From Caulobacteraceae bacterium UBA3198 (GTDB taxonomy: Bacteria; Pseudomonadota; Alphaproteobacteria; Caulobacterales; Caulobacteraceae): a stretch of DNA of 64,000 nt. Positions within the stretch are counted from its first letter, which is position 1, and every line of letters begins with the position of its first letter. Both the position numbers and the translations under genes were made by a program. Below the pieces are notes generated by a model. That model did not search any database, was not told the DNA's origin, and saw nothing but the letters and a program-made list of their open reading frames with translations. Positions 33,805 through 42,924 of the stretch are shown here, piece after piece. The DNA lies in assembly GCA_002363865.1 (NCBI GenBank), contig DEWY01000004.1:235762-299761 (forward strand), given 5' to 3'.

Positions 33805-34851
33805 ATGCCGCATATGACCCCCTGGTGGGACAAGGACGCCCACCGCGACCGCCGTCCCTTCCTGACCGCCCGCGGGCAGATCACCCGGGCCGTGCGCCGC
33901 TGGTTCGAGGACCAGGGCTTCACCGAGGTGGAGGCGGCCGCCCTGCAGGTCTCGCCGGGCAATGAGGCCCATCTGCATGCCTTTTCGACAGAGGCCATTG
34001 GGCCGGATGGGCGTCGCGCGGTCCTGCACCTGCACACCTCGCCGGAGTTCGCGGCCAAGAAGCTGCTGGCGGCCGGCGAGACGAAGATCTTCGATCTGGC
34101 CCGGGTGTGGCGCAACCGCGAGCGCGGGCCTTTGCACCATCCGGAATTCACCCTGCTGGAATGGTACCGGACGGACGCGCCCTACGAGACGTTGATGGAG
34201 GACTGCGCCCATCTGCTGGCCCTGGCGGCCGACACCCTGGGCGCCAAGGTCCTGACCTGGCGCGGCGCGCAGGCCGATCCCTTCGCCGAGCCGGAGAAGG
34301 TGAGCGTGGCGGAGGCTTACGCGCGCTTCGCCGGCATCGATCTGTTGGCCACGGTCGGCGAGGGCGGGGCCACCGATCGGGGGGCCCTGGCGAGCGCCGC
34401 GCAGGGGGCCGGGATCCGGATAGCGGCCGACGACACCTGGGCCGACATCTTCAGCCGCATCATGGTCGAGAAGGTGGAGTCGAACCTGGGCTTTGGGCGC
34501 CCGACGATCCTCTGCGAATACCCCACGGCCGAGGCGGCGCTGGCCCGTCCCAAGGCCGCCGACCCGCGGGTGGCCGAGCGGTTCGAGCTCTATGCCTGCG
34601 GGGTGGAGCTGGCCAACTGCTTTGGCGAGCTCACCGATCCGGCCGAACAGCGCCGCCGCTTCGAGGCCGAGATGGATGAGAAGGCCCGGGTCTATGGGGA
34701 GCGCTATCCCCTCGACGAGGACTTCCTGGCCGCGCTCGCCCACATGCCGGCCGCCAGTGGGGCGGCGCTGGGCTTCGATCGCCTGGTCATGCTGGCGTCC
34801 GGCGCCCAGCGGATCGAACAGGTGATCTGGACCCCGGTAGCCGAGGTCTGA
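33805..34851 (+). CDS. epmA: EF-P beta-lysyltransferase EpmA
   Basis: Truncated class II lysyl-tRNA-synthetase-like enzyme that attaches beta-lysine to EF-P; it lacks the anticodon domain, as the 348-residue length shows. Motif 2 is visible as ARVWRNRERGPLHHPEFTLLEWYR in parts, with the activation-loop HTSPEFAAKKLLAAG and motif 3 GAALGFDRLVMLASGA. The ATG at 33805 is used; alternatives are 33769 and 33814. Lies next to efp and upstream of epmB. Confidence 0.93.
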   Translation: MPHMTPWWDKDAHRDRRPFLTARGQITRAVRRWFEDQGFTEVEAAALQVSPGNEAHLHAFSTEAIGPDGRRAVLHLHTSPEFAAKKLLAAGETKIFDLARVWRNRERGPLHHPEFTLLEWYRTDAPYETLMEDCAHLLALAADTLGAKVLTWRGAQADPFAEPEKVSVAEAYARFAGIDLLATVGEGGATDRGALASAAQGAGIRIAADDTWADIFSRIMVEKVESNLGFGRPTILCEYPTAEAALARPKAADPRVAERFELYACGVELANCFGELTDPAEQRRRFEAEMDEKARVYGERYPLDEDFLAALAHMPAASGAALGFDRLVMLASGAQRIEQVIWTPVAEV

Positions 34852-34889
34852 CAGGCCGCCGCATTGCAGGGACGCCCCATGTCGGCCAT

Positions 34890-35948
34890 ATGCCGCCGAT
34901 GACGAGCCCGGCGACCAAGACCCTGCGCACGCCTGCGGCCCTGGCCGGGGCAGGCCTGATCGCGGCCGACGAGATCGCGCCGCTAGAGGCCGTGGCCGCC
35001 CGCTACGCCGTGGCCATCACGCCCTATCTCGCCCAGCAGATCGCCGAGGGCGGGCCGGGGCTCGCCCGCCAGTACCTGCCTGACGTGGCCGAACTGAACG
35101 CCACGGCCGACGAGCGCGCCGACCCCATCGGCGACCACGCCCACATGCCGGTCAAGGGGATCGTTCATCGCTACGGCGACCGGGCGCTTCTGAAGATCAC
35201 CCATGTCTGCGCGGTCTATTGCCGGTTCTGCTTCCGCCGCGAGATGGTGGGGCCGGGCGGCGAAGGCGCGCTTAACCCCACCGAACTGGCCGCGGCGTTC
35301 GCCTATGTGGCCGAGCACCAGGAAATCTGGGAGGTCATTGTCACCGGCGGCGATCCCCTGGTGCTGTCGCCGCGCAGGCTGGCCGAGCTGATGGCCGGCC
35401 TCGGCGCCATCGACCATGTGAAGGTGGTCCGGTTCCACACCCGCCTGCCGGTGGTCGATCCCGACGCGGTGACCGACGAGCTGGTCGCCGCTCTCAGCGC
35501 GCCGGGCAAGGCGGTCTATGTGGCCCTGCACGCCAACCATCCCGACGAACTGACGCCGCAGGCCCGGGCGGCTTGCGCCAAGATGATCGACGCCGGGATC
35601 GCCATGGTCAGCCAGAGCGTGCTGCTGCGTGGGGTCAATGACGACGTCGCCGTCCTGGGCGCCCTGATGCGCGCCTTCGTCGAGACCCGCATCAAGCCCT
35701 ACTACCTGCACCAGGGGGACCTGGCGCCGGGCACCAGCCACCTGCGCGTGCCGATCAGCGAAGGCCAGGCGTTGATGCGCAGCTTACGCGGCGACTATTC
35801 CGGCCTCTGCCAGCCGACCTATGTGCTCGACATCCCCGGCGGCCACGGCAAGTCGCCCATCGGCCTGGCCTATGTCGAGGGCGTCGATGGCGCCTACGAG
35901 GTCGAGGACCCGCAAGGGGTCCGCCACGCCTACCCGCCTAAAGCCTAG
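34890..35948 (+). CDS. epmB: EF-P beta-lysylation protein EpmB (lysine 2,3-aminomutase-like)
   Basis: Radical-SAM, PLP-dependent enzyme converting (S)-alpha-lysine to (R)-beta-lysine for EF-P modification. The cluster motif CxxxCxxC is in CAVYCRFCFRREMVG, the SAM glycines in EVIVTGGDPLVLSPRRL and the PLP lysine near PGGHGKSPIGL. 352 residues, the short EpmB form rather than the longer clostridial aminomutase. Its stop TAG shares CTAG with the hslU stop. Confidence 0.92.
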   Translation: MPPMTSPATKTLRTPAALAGAGLIAADEIAPLEAVAARYAVAITPYLAQQIAEGGPGLARQYLPDVAELNATADERADPIGDHAHMPVKGIVHRYGDRALLKITHVCAVYCRFCFRREMVGPGGEGALNPTELAAAFAYVAEHQEIWEVIVTGGDPLVLSPRRLAELMAGLGAIDHVKVVRFHTRLPVVDPDAVTDELVAALSAPGKAVYVALHANHPDELTPQARAACAKMIDAGIAMVSQSVLLRGVNDDVAVLGALMRAFVETRIKPYYLHQGDLAPGTSHLRVPISEGQALMRSLRGDYSGLCQPTYVLDIPGGHGKSPIGLAYVEGVDGAYEVEDPQGVRHAYPPKA

Positions 35949-37249
35949 AGGATGTAGCGGGACAGGTCAGTGTCGCCGGTCAGTTCGCCCAGGCGTTCGC
36001 GAACATAGTCGGCGTCGATGGTCAGGGTCTCACCGTCCTTGTCGGCGGCGGTGAAGCTGATCTCCTCCAGCACCTTTTCCATCACCGTCTGCAGACGCCG
36101 GGCGCCGATATTCTCCAGCGAGCCGTTCACCGCCACGGCGGAGTCGGCCAGGGCGTCGATGGCCTCCTCGGTGAAGGTCAACGTCACCCCTTCGGTGGCC
36201 AGCAGAGCCTGGTTCTGACGGATCAGATTGGCCTCGGGCTCGGTGAGGATGCGGCGCATGTCATCCCGCGTCAGGGCCTTCAGCTCCACGCGGATCGGCA
36301 GGCGGCCCTGCAGCTCGGGCAGCAGGTCCGAGGGCTTGGCCACATGAAAAGCGCCCGAGGCGATGAACAGGATGTGGTCGGTCTTCACCGGCCCGTACTT
36401 GGTGGCCACCGTGGTGCCCTCGATGAGCGGCAGCAGGTCGCGCTGCACCCCTTCGCGGGAAACGTCAGCGCCGGCCCGGTCGGAGCGGCTGGCCACCTTG
36501 TCGATCTCGTCGAGGAAGACGATGCCCTCGTTCTCGGCCAGCTCCAGGGCCTCCTGGGTCAGGGCCTCCTGGTCCAGCAGCTTGTCGCTCTCCTCGGCGA
36601 TCAGCGGCGCCCAGGCGCCGATCACGGTGGTCTTGTGGGTCTTGGTGCGGCCCTGGCCAAACGCCTTGCCCATGATGTCGGAGATGTTCATCACCCCCAT
36701 GGACGCGCCCGGCTGGCCCGGCACGTCGAACAGGGGCATGCCGCCGGAATCGGCCAGGGTCAGCTCGACCTCTTTGTCGTCCAGCTCGCCGGCCCGCAGC
36801 TTCTTGCGGAAGCTGTCGCGGGCCGCCGTGGAGCCGGGGCCGGTGAGCGCGTCCAGCAGCCGCTCTTCGGCCGCCGCCTCAGCCCGGGCGCGGACGGCGC
36901 CGCGGCGCTTGTCGCGGACCATGGCGATGGCGCTCTCCACCAGGTCGCGCACGATCTGGTCCACGTCGCGGCCGACATAGCCGACCTCGGTGAACTTGGT
37001 GGCCTCGACCTTGAGGAAGGGGGCGTTGGCGAGCCTGGCCAGGCGCCGGGCGATCTCGGTCTTGCCGACCCCGGTGGGGCCGATCATCAGGATGTTCTTG
37101 GGCGTCACCTCGTCGCGCAGGGCGTCGGGCACACGCCGCCGGCGCCAGCGGTTGCGCAGGGCGACGGCCACGGCCTTCTTGGCGTCCTTCTGGCCGACGA
37201 TGAAGCGGTCGAGTTCGGAAACGATCTCGCGGGGGGAGAAGTCTGTCAT
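35945..37249 (-). CDS. hslU: HslU ATPase of the HslUV protease
   Basis: AAA+ unfoldase that feeds HslV. Walker A GPTGVGKTEIARRLA, the pore segment FTEVGYVGRDVDQIVRDLVE and Walker B GIVFLDEIDKVA are clear, with the I-domain between about residues 110 and 240. 434 residues. Downstream of hslV, 31 nt apart, so a normal hslVU operon. Confidence 0.97.
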   Translation of the reverse strand: MTDFSPREIVSELDRFIVGQKDAKKAVAVALRNRWRRRRVPDALRDEVTPKNILMIGPTGVGKTEIARRLARLANAPFLKVEATKFTEVGYVGRDVDQIVRDLVESAIAMVRDKRRGAVRARAEAAAEERLLDALTGPGSTAARDSFRKKLRAGELDDKEVELTLADSGGMPLFDVPGQPGASMGVMNISDIMGKAFGQGRTKTHKTTVIGAWAPLIAEESDKLLDQEALTQEALELAENEGIVFLDEIDKVASRSDRAGADVSREGVQRDLLPLIEGTTVATKYGPVKTDHILFIASGAFHVAKPSDLLPELQGRLPIRVELKALTRDDMRRILTEPEANLIRQNQALLATEGVTLTFTEEAIDALADSAVAVNGSLENIGARRLQTVMEKVLEEISFTAADKDGETLTIDADYVRERLGELTGDTDLSRYIL

Positions 37250-37280
37250 GAGCTCACTAGGTTTGAGCCGGGTCAGCGCC

Positions 37281-37832
37281 CTACAGGCGCTCCACCGTCA
37301 GCTCGCCATTGGTGTAGACGCAGATGCGCGCAGCGATGCCCATGGCCTTGCGGGCCACCTCTTCGGCCGAGAGGCTTGAGTCCATCAGGGCCATGCCGGC
37401 GGCCAGGGCATAGTTGCCGCCCGAGCCGATGGCCGCCACGCCGCTTTCGGGCTCCAGCACGTCGCCGACGCCGGTGACCGTGTAGATGGCGTCCTTGTCG
37501 GCCACCAGCAGCATGGCTTCCAGCTTGCGCAGGTAGCGGTCGGTGCGCCAGTCCTTGGCCAGGTCCACACAGGCCCGGGCCAGGTGCTCAGGATACTGCT
37601 CGAGCTTGGTCTCGAGCCGCTCGATCAAGGTGAAGGCGTCGGCCGTGGCGCCGGCGAACCCGGCCAGGACCCGGCCGCCGGCGAGCGTCCGGACCTTGCG
37701 GGCGTTGCCCTTGACCACGGTCTGGCCCATGGACACCTGACCATCGCCGGCGATCACCGTCTGGCCGTCCTTGCGAACCGCCAGGATGGTCGTGCCGTGC
37801 CAGTCGGGGAAGTTGGAAGAAGTCTGCGACAT
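37281..37832 (-). CDS. hslV: HslV peptidase of the HslUV protease
   Basis: Threonine protease of 183 residues. The propeptide ends at His-Gly, so the mature nucleophile is Thr14 in WHGTTILAVRKDGQ, and the catalytic Lys region follows in GNARKVRTLAGG. The ATG at 37832 gives a 13-residue propeptide typical of alphaproteobacteria; an upstream start in frame adds 12 residues without support. Divergent from the MoeB/ThiF-type gene by 41 bp. Confidence 0.97.
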   Translation of the reverse strand: MSQTSSNFPDWHGTTILAVRKDGQTVIAGDGQVSMGQTVVKGNARKVRTLAGGRVLAGFAGATADAFTLIERLETKLEQYPEHLARACVDLAKDWRTDRYLRKLEAMLLVADKDAIYTVTGVGDVLEPESGVAAIGSGGNYALAAGMALMDSSLSAEEVARKAMGIAARICVYTNGELTVERL

Positions 37833-37873
37833 CCGCCGGGATGTGGCGACCAGGGCAGGTGAGGTCAAGCGCC

Positions 37874-38620
37874 ATGGAATTTTCCGACGCCGAGGTCGAA
37901 CGCTACGCCCGCCATCTGGTGCTGCGGGAAGTGGGCGGGCCGGGCCAGCAGAAGCTGAAGGCCGCCCATGTGCTGATCGTCGGCGCCGGCGGCCTGGGCG
38001 CGCCGGCCAGCCTCTATCTGGCCGCCGCCGGCGTCGGCCAGATCACGCTGGTTGATCCGGACGCGGCCGACCTCTCCAACCTGCAGCGCCAGGTGATCTA
38101 TCGCCCCTCAGACTTAGGCACGCCCAAGGTCGAGGCCGCCGCCGCGCAGCTTGTCGCCCTCAACCCCCATGTGCGCGTCAATCCCGTGCGCCTGGCGCTG
38201 AACAGCGCCAACGCCGGCGGCCTGGTGGCCAGCGCCGACCTGGTGCTGGACGGCACCGACGACTTCGCCACCCGCTTTGCGGTGAACGCGGCCTGCGTGG
38301 CGCACGGCAAGCCGCTGGTCTCCGGCGCCATCGGCCGCTGGACCGGCCAGGTCGGCGTGTTCAAAGGCCAGCCCTGCTACCGCTGCCTGGTCCCGGACAT
38401 CCCCCCGGACGCCGAGACCTGCGCCGCCGTCGGCGTCATCGGCGCCCTGGCCGGCGTCATCGGCTCCATGATGGCGCTGGAAGCGATCAAGGTCATCACC
38501 GGCGCCGGCGAGCCGCTGGAGGGGCGGCTGCTGATCTATGACGGCCTAGCCGCAGAGACGCGGACGGTGCGGATTGGCGCGGATCCGGGGTGTGTGGTGT
38601 GTGGGGGTAGTTCTCACTGA
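37874..38620 (+). CDS. MoeB/ThiF family adenylyltransferase
   Basis: E1-like enzyme of 248 residues that adenylates the C-terminus of a sulfur-carrier protein for molybdopterin or thiamine synthesis. It starts RYARHLVLREVGGPGQQKL, then the nucleotide-binding VLIVGAGGLGAPASLYLAA and the substrate loop DLSNLQRQVIYRPSDLG. Zinc cysteine pairs are CYRCLVPD and CVVCGG. It lacks the C-terminal rhodanese domain of longer MoeB forms. Which carrier it serves cannot be told; no moa or thi carrier gene is adjacent. Confidence 0.9.
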   Translation: MEFSDAEVERYARHLVLREVGGPGQQKLKAAHVLIVGAGGLGAPASLYLAAAGVGQITLVDPDAADLSNLQRQVIYRPSDLGTPKVEAAAAQLVALNPHVRVNPVRLALNSANAGGLVASADLVLDGTDDFATRFAVNAACVAHGKPLVSGAIGRWTGQVGVFKGQPCYRCLVPDIPPDAETCAAVGVIGALAGVIGSMMALEAIKVITGAGEPLEGRLLIYDGLAAETRTVRIGADPGCVVCGGSSH

Positions 38621-38830
38621 GGCCGCCGATGGGGTCGCCCGGAGCCGAGCCGGTGGATGTCCGGGAGGGTGAGAAGTGGATGCGCCGCCGACGACCACCG
38701 CCTAAGGATAGTTGGGGGCCCCTCTTGCCAAGCTTCTGTTCGGAGAACCATGCTCCACACAGCAAAGAGTCAGGTGTTCAGCACATCGTTCCGCCGATGC
38801 GCGCCATGACAAACTCCGGTGGAGAAGCGC
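38621..38830. other. Gap before the accessory gene pair
   Basis: A 210-bp stretch without a convincing gene. Base composition falls from about 70 percent GC at the left to clearly lower at the right, marking the left border of the island. No direct repeats, att-like sequence or transposase remnant were recognised at this edge. Confidence 0.4.
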
Positions 38831-39220
38831 ATGCCGATTGATGTGCGAGTCGAAGACGCTGACCTCACAGGTTTCAGTCAGCCTGCGAAAGATGCCCTTG
38901 AGAAGGCTAGTCAAGAGTTTCTGCATTCAGTTATCGCCGAGGCAAATCGACTGGAGTCGTCCCACAATACCGGCAAGGGTCCACCGGAGGTCACTCAGGC
39001 GATGGTTTCTGATGCGGTGGTTATCCAGAAGCGAAGCGTGAATCAAAGAAAAGTACCTTTATACATTAAGTTGCTTCGAATATTGTCCGCCGTGTTAGCG
39101 ACGGCTAGCGGATTTATGTATGACGCTGATAGACTTCAAAGTCCTATATACATGCTTGTTTTCATAGGATGCATCACCGCCACGATTCTTCTTACAACAC
39201 TATCCACGATGCTGGAGTAG
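38831..39220 (+). CDS. Small two-span membrane protein, accessory gene 1
   Basis: A 129-residue protein of unknown family. Residues 1-65 are soluble and helical, with LEKASQEFLHSVIAEANRLE then PEVTQAMVSDAV, an arrangement of a long helix, a loop and a short helix that faintly recalls the second half of a histone fold; this is speculative. Residues about 78-98 and 104-126 are two membrane spans. GGAGAAG six bases before the ATG is a strong ribosome site. Codon use (ATA, TTA, AAT) and low GC differ sharply from both flanks. It is 3 nt upstream of accessory gene 2. Confidence 0.75.
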   Translation: MPIDVRVEDADLTGFSQPAKDALEKASQEFLHSVIAEANRLESSHNTGKGPPEVTQAMVSDAVVIQKRSVNQRKVPLYIKLLRILSAVLATASGFMYDADRLQSPIYMLVFIGCITATILLTTLSTMLE

Positions 39221-39223
39221 ACG

Positions 39224-39841
39224 ATGGAAGCAAATCTGTCAGAGGACGAGAGGCGCTACGAGCAGATCGCGCTGCAGCATCAGATCAACCGTCGGTCAAT
39301 CACAGTCGAAATAGTCCTCGGGGTATATTCTGCCCTAGGAATTTTGATAACATTGGTTGCCGCAGTTTACCTTGGATTCAGCTTTTTAGAAATTTCCCTA
39401 ACCACGGAGCAGCGTCTAGCTGCGATGATTGCCGTGTCAGGACTTGGAATTTCCTTTCTTTCACGCACGCTAATAAATATTCGAGCGCAGCAAAGCCGAT
39501 CAAAACTTGAAAATATGCTTGAAGCGGAGGCTGTGGCTGAGCTAATTCGCCAATGGGCTCTATTCGAAGAGCTTGGGACTAGGCACATTCAAAGCTCTGA
39601 TAGATCCCCCAAAATTAGATCACCCCGCCTCATCATGGAAGCATTGGTGCGGGACAATGTGCTCTCTCCGGCAGACGTGAACGAACTGCAGCACGCACTC
39701 GAACTTCGCAACAAGCTGGTCCATAGCGTCGATGCAATTTCACCTATCGCACTTCGGACCGCCGCCGGGGTGGTGCAGAGAGTGAATGGGCTTCTGAGTG
39801 TAGGCTCTGTCCAATCAGCAGGTCTCGAGGCTCTGCCATGA
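39224..39841 (+). CDS. Membrane protein with HEPN-like domain, accessory gene 2
   Basis: A 205-residue protein: short cytosolic N-terminus, two membrane spans (about 28-52 and 62-80), a basic/coiled linker (RAQQSRSKLENMLEAEAVAE), then a helical domain ending ELQHALELRNKLVHSVD. Arg162-Asn163-x3-His167 is the RNxxxH motif of HEPN domains, usually ribonucleases or their inactive partners in defence and toxin-antitoxin systems. Tight spacing to gene 1 implies an operon. Low GC and lack of conserved neighbours suggest recent acquisition. Nuclease activity is inferred only. Confidence 0.75.
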   Translation: MEANLSEDERRYEQIALQHQINRRSITVEIVLGVYSALGILITLVAAVYLGFSFLEISLTTEQRLAAMIAVSGLGISFLSRTLINIRAQQSRSKLENMLEAEAVAELIRQWALFEELGTRHIQSSDRSPKIRSPRLIMEALVRDNVLSPADVNELQHALELRNKLVHSVDAISPIALRTAAGVVQRVNGLLSVGSVQSAGLEALP

Positions 39842-40034
39842 TCGCTGCTCAGCGCACTGCGTAATCACTTGCGGAATGAGCGGCCTGCGCTTGCTTAGAA
39901 GAATGGATGACGCCGCCCGCTTGGGTGCGCGTTCGGACATCGGAAGGGGGTTGAGAGCAGATGTGGGCCGCCCTCCCCTGATCCTCTGTGACGCGCTGTC
40001 ACTCGCCCCACCTTGCTAGCCATACCCCCTCGAC

Positions 40035-40063
40035 CTGACGCGCCGAGGCTGATCCCCTATATG
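40035..40063 (+). promoter_or_regulatory. Likely glnD promoter
   Basis: CTGACG (40035-40040) and TATATG (40058-40063) are separated by 17 bp. The RNA would start about 26 nt before the glnD ATG. The remainder of the 254-bp gap (39842-40095) returns to high GC and shows nothing else recognisable. Confidence 0.55.
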
Positions 40064-40095
40064 CTGTACCTGCGTCGCCACAGCCCCCAGAGCCC

Positions 40096-42921
40096 ATGCC
40101 CCCTCGTCTCAAACCCACCCGCCTGGAATATGTCGTCGATGGGGTGCGGTTGCGGGCGCAGTTGTCGGCGGCGGCGCTGGATGCGGCCGGCGATGAGGCC
40201 GAGCAGCGTCGGCGGGCGCTGGAGATCCTGAAGCAGGCCCTGTTTCGCGGCCGGATGATCGCCAAGGAGCGGCTGGAGAATGGGGCCGGCGGCATCGAGA
40301 CCGCGCGGCTCCTGTCCGGGGTCACCGACGAGGTGGTCACCGCCCTCTATGACTTCACCACCGTCCACATGATCCGGGCGCGCAATCCCACCGAGGGCGA
40401 GCGCCTGTGCCTGATGGCGGTGGGGGGCTATGGGCGCGGGACGCTTGCGCCCTTCTCCGATCTCGATCTCCTGTTCCTGCGCCCCTACAAGCAGACTGCC
40501 CATGTGGAGAGCGTGATCGAGTACATGCTCTATGCCCTGTGGGATCTGGGCTTCAAGGTGGGCCACGCCTCGCGCACGGTGGATGAGTGCGTCAAGCTCG
40601 CCCGGGAAGACTTCACCATCCGCACCTCGATCCTGGAGTCCCGGCGCCTGACCGGCGACGAGGCCCTGGCCCAGGAGCTGAAGACCCGGTTCCGCAGCGA
40701 GGTGGTCAAGGGCACAGGCGCGGAGTTCGTCGCCGCCAAGCTCAAGGAGCGCGATGAGCGCCAGGCCCGCGCCGGCGCCAGCCGCTACATGGTCGAGCCC
40801 AATGTGAAGGAGGGCAAGGGGGGCCTGCGGGACCTCAACACCCTCTTCTGGATCGCCGAATATCTGAACCCGTCCCAGCCGGTGGACGGGGTGCCGCAGC
40901 TGGAGATGTTCGAGGGGCGTGAAATCCGCGCCTTCATCCGGGCCTTTGATTTCCTCTGGGCGGTGCGCGCTCACCTGCATTTCGCCACCGGCCGCCCCGA
41001 AGAGCGCCTGACCTTCGACCTGCAGCCGGAGATCGCCCAGCGGATGGGCTATGGCGACCGGGCCGACAATCCGGCCGTCGAGCGCTTCATGCGGCGCTAT
41101 TTCCTGATCGCCAAGGAGGTCGGCGCGCTGACCCGCGTCTTCGCCGCCAAGCTGGAGTCCGAACGGGTCAAGTCCGCGCCCCGGGGGATTTCGCGCCTGT
41201 TCCCCGGCGGTCGCAAGTCCACCCGCAAGCCGCTGGACGTGGCGGGCTTCATCGAGGAGGGCGGGCGTCTGGACGTGGCCGGGCCTGAGGTGTTCGAGGC
41301 CGATCCGCTGAACCTGCTGCGGCTGTTCCAGATCGCCGACCGGCGGAACCTCGACCTGCACCCCGACGCCTTCACCGCCGCCACCCGGTCGCTCGGTCTC
41401 ATCAGCTCGAAGATGCGGCGGGACCCCAAGGCGGCGAAGATCTTCCTGGATATCCTGGCCGGCGGCCGCGATCCCCAGCGGACGCTGACCCTGATGACCG
41501 AGGCGGGCGTGCTGGGGCGCTATCTGCCGGAGTTCGGACGCATCGTCGCCCAGATGCAGTTCAACATGTACCACTCCTATACGGTGGACGAGCACACCCT
41601 GCGGGCCGTGGGCGTGATCGCCGACATCGCCGGCGGGCGCATGGCCGACGAGCATCCCCTGGCCACCTCCCTGATGCCGCAGATCCAGGAGAAGGACGTC
41701 CTCTTCCTGGCCATGCTGCTGCACGACACGGGCAAGGGCGGCTTGGCCGGCGGCCAGGAGAAGGCCGGCGCGCGCTCGGCCCGGGCCGCCTGCGAACGGC
41801 TGGGCCTGCCGCGGGCGCGCATCGACCTCGTCGCCTGGCTCGTCGAGCATCACCTGGAGATGAGCGACTACGCCCAGAAGCGCGACATCTCCGACCCCCG
41901 CACCGTGGCCGACTTCGTGCGCATGGTGCAGACGCCCGAGCGCCTGCGCCTGCTGCTGGTGCTGACCGTGGCCGACATCCGCGCCGTGGGGCCGGGCGTC
42001 TGGAACGGCTGGAAGGGTCAGCTGCTGCGCGACCTCTATGCCTCGGCCTCGGCGGTGTTCCGCGGCGGTCGGGCCAATGACGCCGTGGCCGTGGTGCGCC
42101 AGCGCCAGGCCTTCGCCGCCGCCGAAATCCGCGCCCGCCTGACCGAGGCCGATCCGGCCGCCGTGGCCTGGGGCGAGGCCATGGAGGACGCCTATTTCAC
42201 GGGCTTTGGCCAGGACGAGATCGCCATCCATGCGGCGGTCTCCCAGCGCGCCCACGCCGAGGGCGCCGCGGCCATGGGCTATGTGCGCGAGGACCTGAAC
42301 GCCGCCGAGCTGGTGGTGGCGGCCAAGGACCGGACCCGGCTGTTCGCCGACCTGACCAAGGCCATCACCGCCTCGGGCGCCAGCGTGCTGGGCGCCCGGG
42401 TCTTCACCTCCCGCCAGGGCCAGGCCCTGGACGTCTTCTATCTGCAGGACATCACCGGCCAGCCCTTCGGCCACGACAACCCCTCGGCCCTGCCCCGCCT
42501 GGCCGAGGCCCTGGAGGCCGCCGCCCGCGGTGAGCCCCCCGCCGGAGAAGCCCCCCGGGCTGCGGGCGAGGCGCGCACTGCGGCCTTCGCCATCAAGTCC
42601 ACCGTGCTGATCGACAATGAGGCCTCCGAAAGCGCCACCATCGTCGAGGCGTCGGGCCGCGACCGGCCGGGCCTCTTGACGGCGCTGGCCAATACGCTGG
42701 CCGATGCGGGCCTCTCCATCACCTCGGCCCATATCGATTCCTATGGGGAGCGGGCGGTGGACGCCTTCTATGTCACTGACGCCGCCGGCTGGAAGGTGAC
42801 GCAGACCAAGGCGCTCACCCCGCTGAAGACCGCCCTGCTGGCCGCGCTGAACGAAGGCGACGCCGCCCGCATCCGCAAGAACGCCCGCCTGCAACGCGCC
42901 CCAGCCAGCATCGCCCGCTGA
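40096..42921 (+). CDS. glnD: [Protein-PII] uridylyltransferase
   Basis: Bifunctional nitrogen sensor that uridylylates PII when glutamine is low and de-uridylylates when high. 941 residues: nucleotidyltransferase motif GGYGRGTLAPFSDLDLLFL at 110-128, GlnE-type helical region, HD domain with His543-Asp544 in LLHDTGKGG, and two C-terminal ACT domains beginning near AAKDRTRLFADLTKAI and VEASGRDRPGLLTALANTL for glutamine sensing. All catalytic motifs are intact. Confidence 0.97.
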   Translation: MPPRLKPTRLEYVVDGVRLRAQLSAAALDAAGDEAEQRRRALEILKQALFRGRMIAKERLENGAGGIETARLLSGVTDEVVTALYDFTTVHMIRARNPTEGERLCLMAVGGYGRGTLAPFSDLDLLFLRPYKQTAHVESVIEYMLYALWDLGFKVGHASRTVDECVKLAREDFTIRTSILESRRLTGDEALAQELKTRFRSEVVKGTGAEFVAAKLKERDERQARAGASRYMVEPNVKEGKGGLRDLNTLFWIAEYLNPSQPVDGVPQLEMFEGREIRAFIRAFDFLWAVRAHLHFATGRPEERLTFDLQPEIAQRMGYGDRADNPAVERFMRRYFLIAKEVGALTRVFAAKLESERVKSAPRGISRLFPGGRKSTRKPLDVAGFIEEGGRLDVAGPEVFEADPLNLLRLFQIADRRNLDLHPDAFTAATRSLGLISSKMRRDPKAAKIFLDILAGGRDPQRTLTLMTEAGVLGRYLPEFGRIVAQMQFNMYHSYTVDEHTLRAVGVIADIAGGRMADEHPLATSLMPQIQEKDVLFLAMLLHDTGKGGLAGGQEKAGARSARAACERLGLPRARIDLVAWLVEHHLEMSDYAQKRDISDPRTVADFVRMVQTPERLRLLLVLTVADIRAVGPGVWNGWKGQLLRDLYASASAVFRGGRANDAVAVVRQRQAFAAAEIRARLTEADPAAVAWGEAMEDAYFTGFGQDEIAIHAAVSQRAHAEGAAAMGYVREDLNAAELVVAAKDRTRLFADLTKAITASGASVLGARVFTSRQGQALDVFYLQDITGQPFGHDNPSALPRLAEALEAAARGEPPAGEAPRAAGEARTAAFAIKSTVLIDNEASESATIVEASGRDRPGLLTALANTLADAGLSITSAHIDSYGERAVDAFYVTDAAGWKVTQTKALTPLKTALLAALNEGDAARIRKNARLQRAPASIAR

Positions 42922-42924
42922 GGT

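Noticed and set aside
38629..38841. 70-codon ORF upstream of accessory gene 1
   Set aside because: No Shine-Dalgarno, no similarity, and overlaps the well-supported start at 38831.
40057..42894. 945-codon minus-strand open frame
   Set aside because: Antisense shadow of glnD, no domain.
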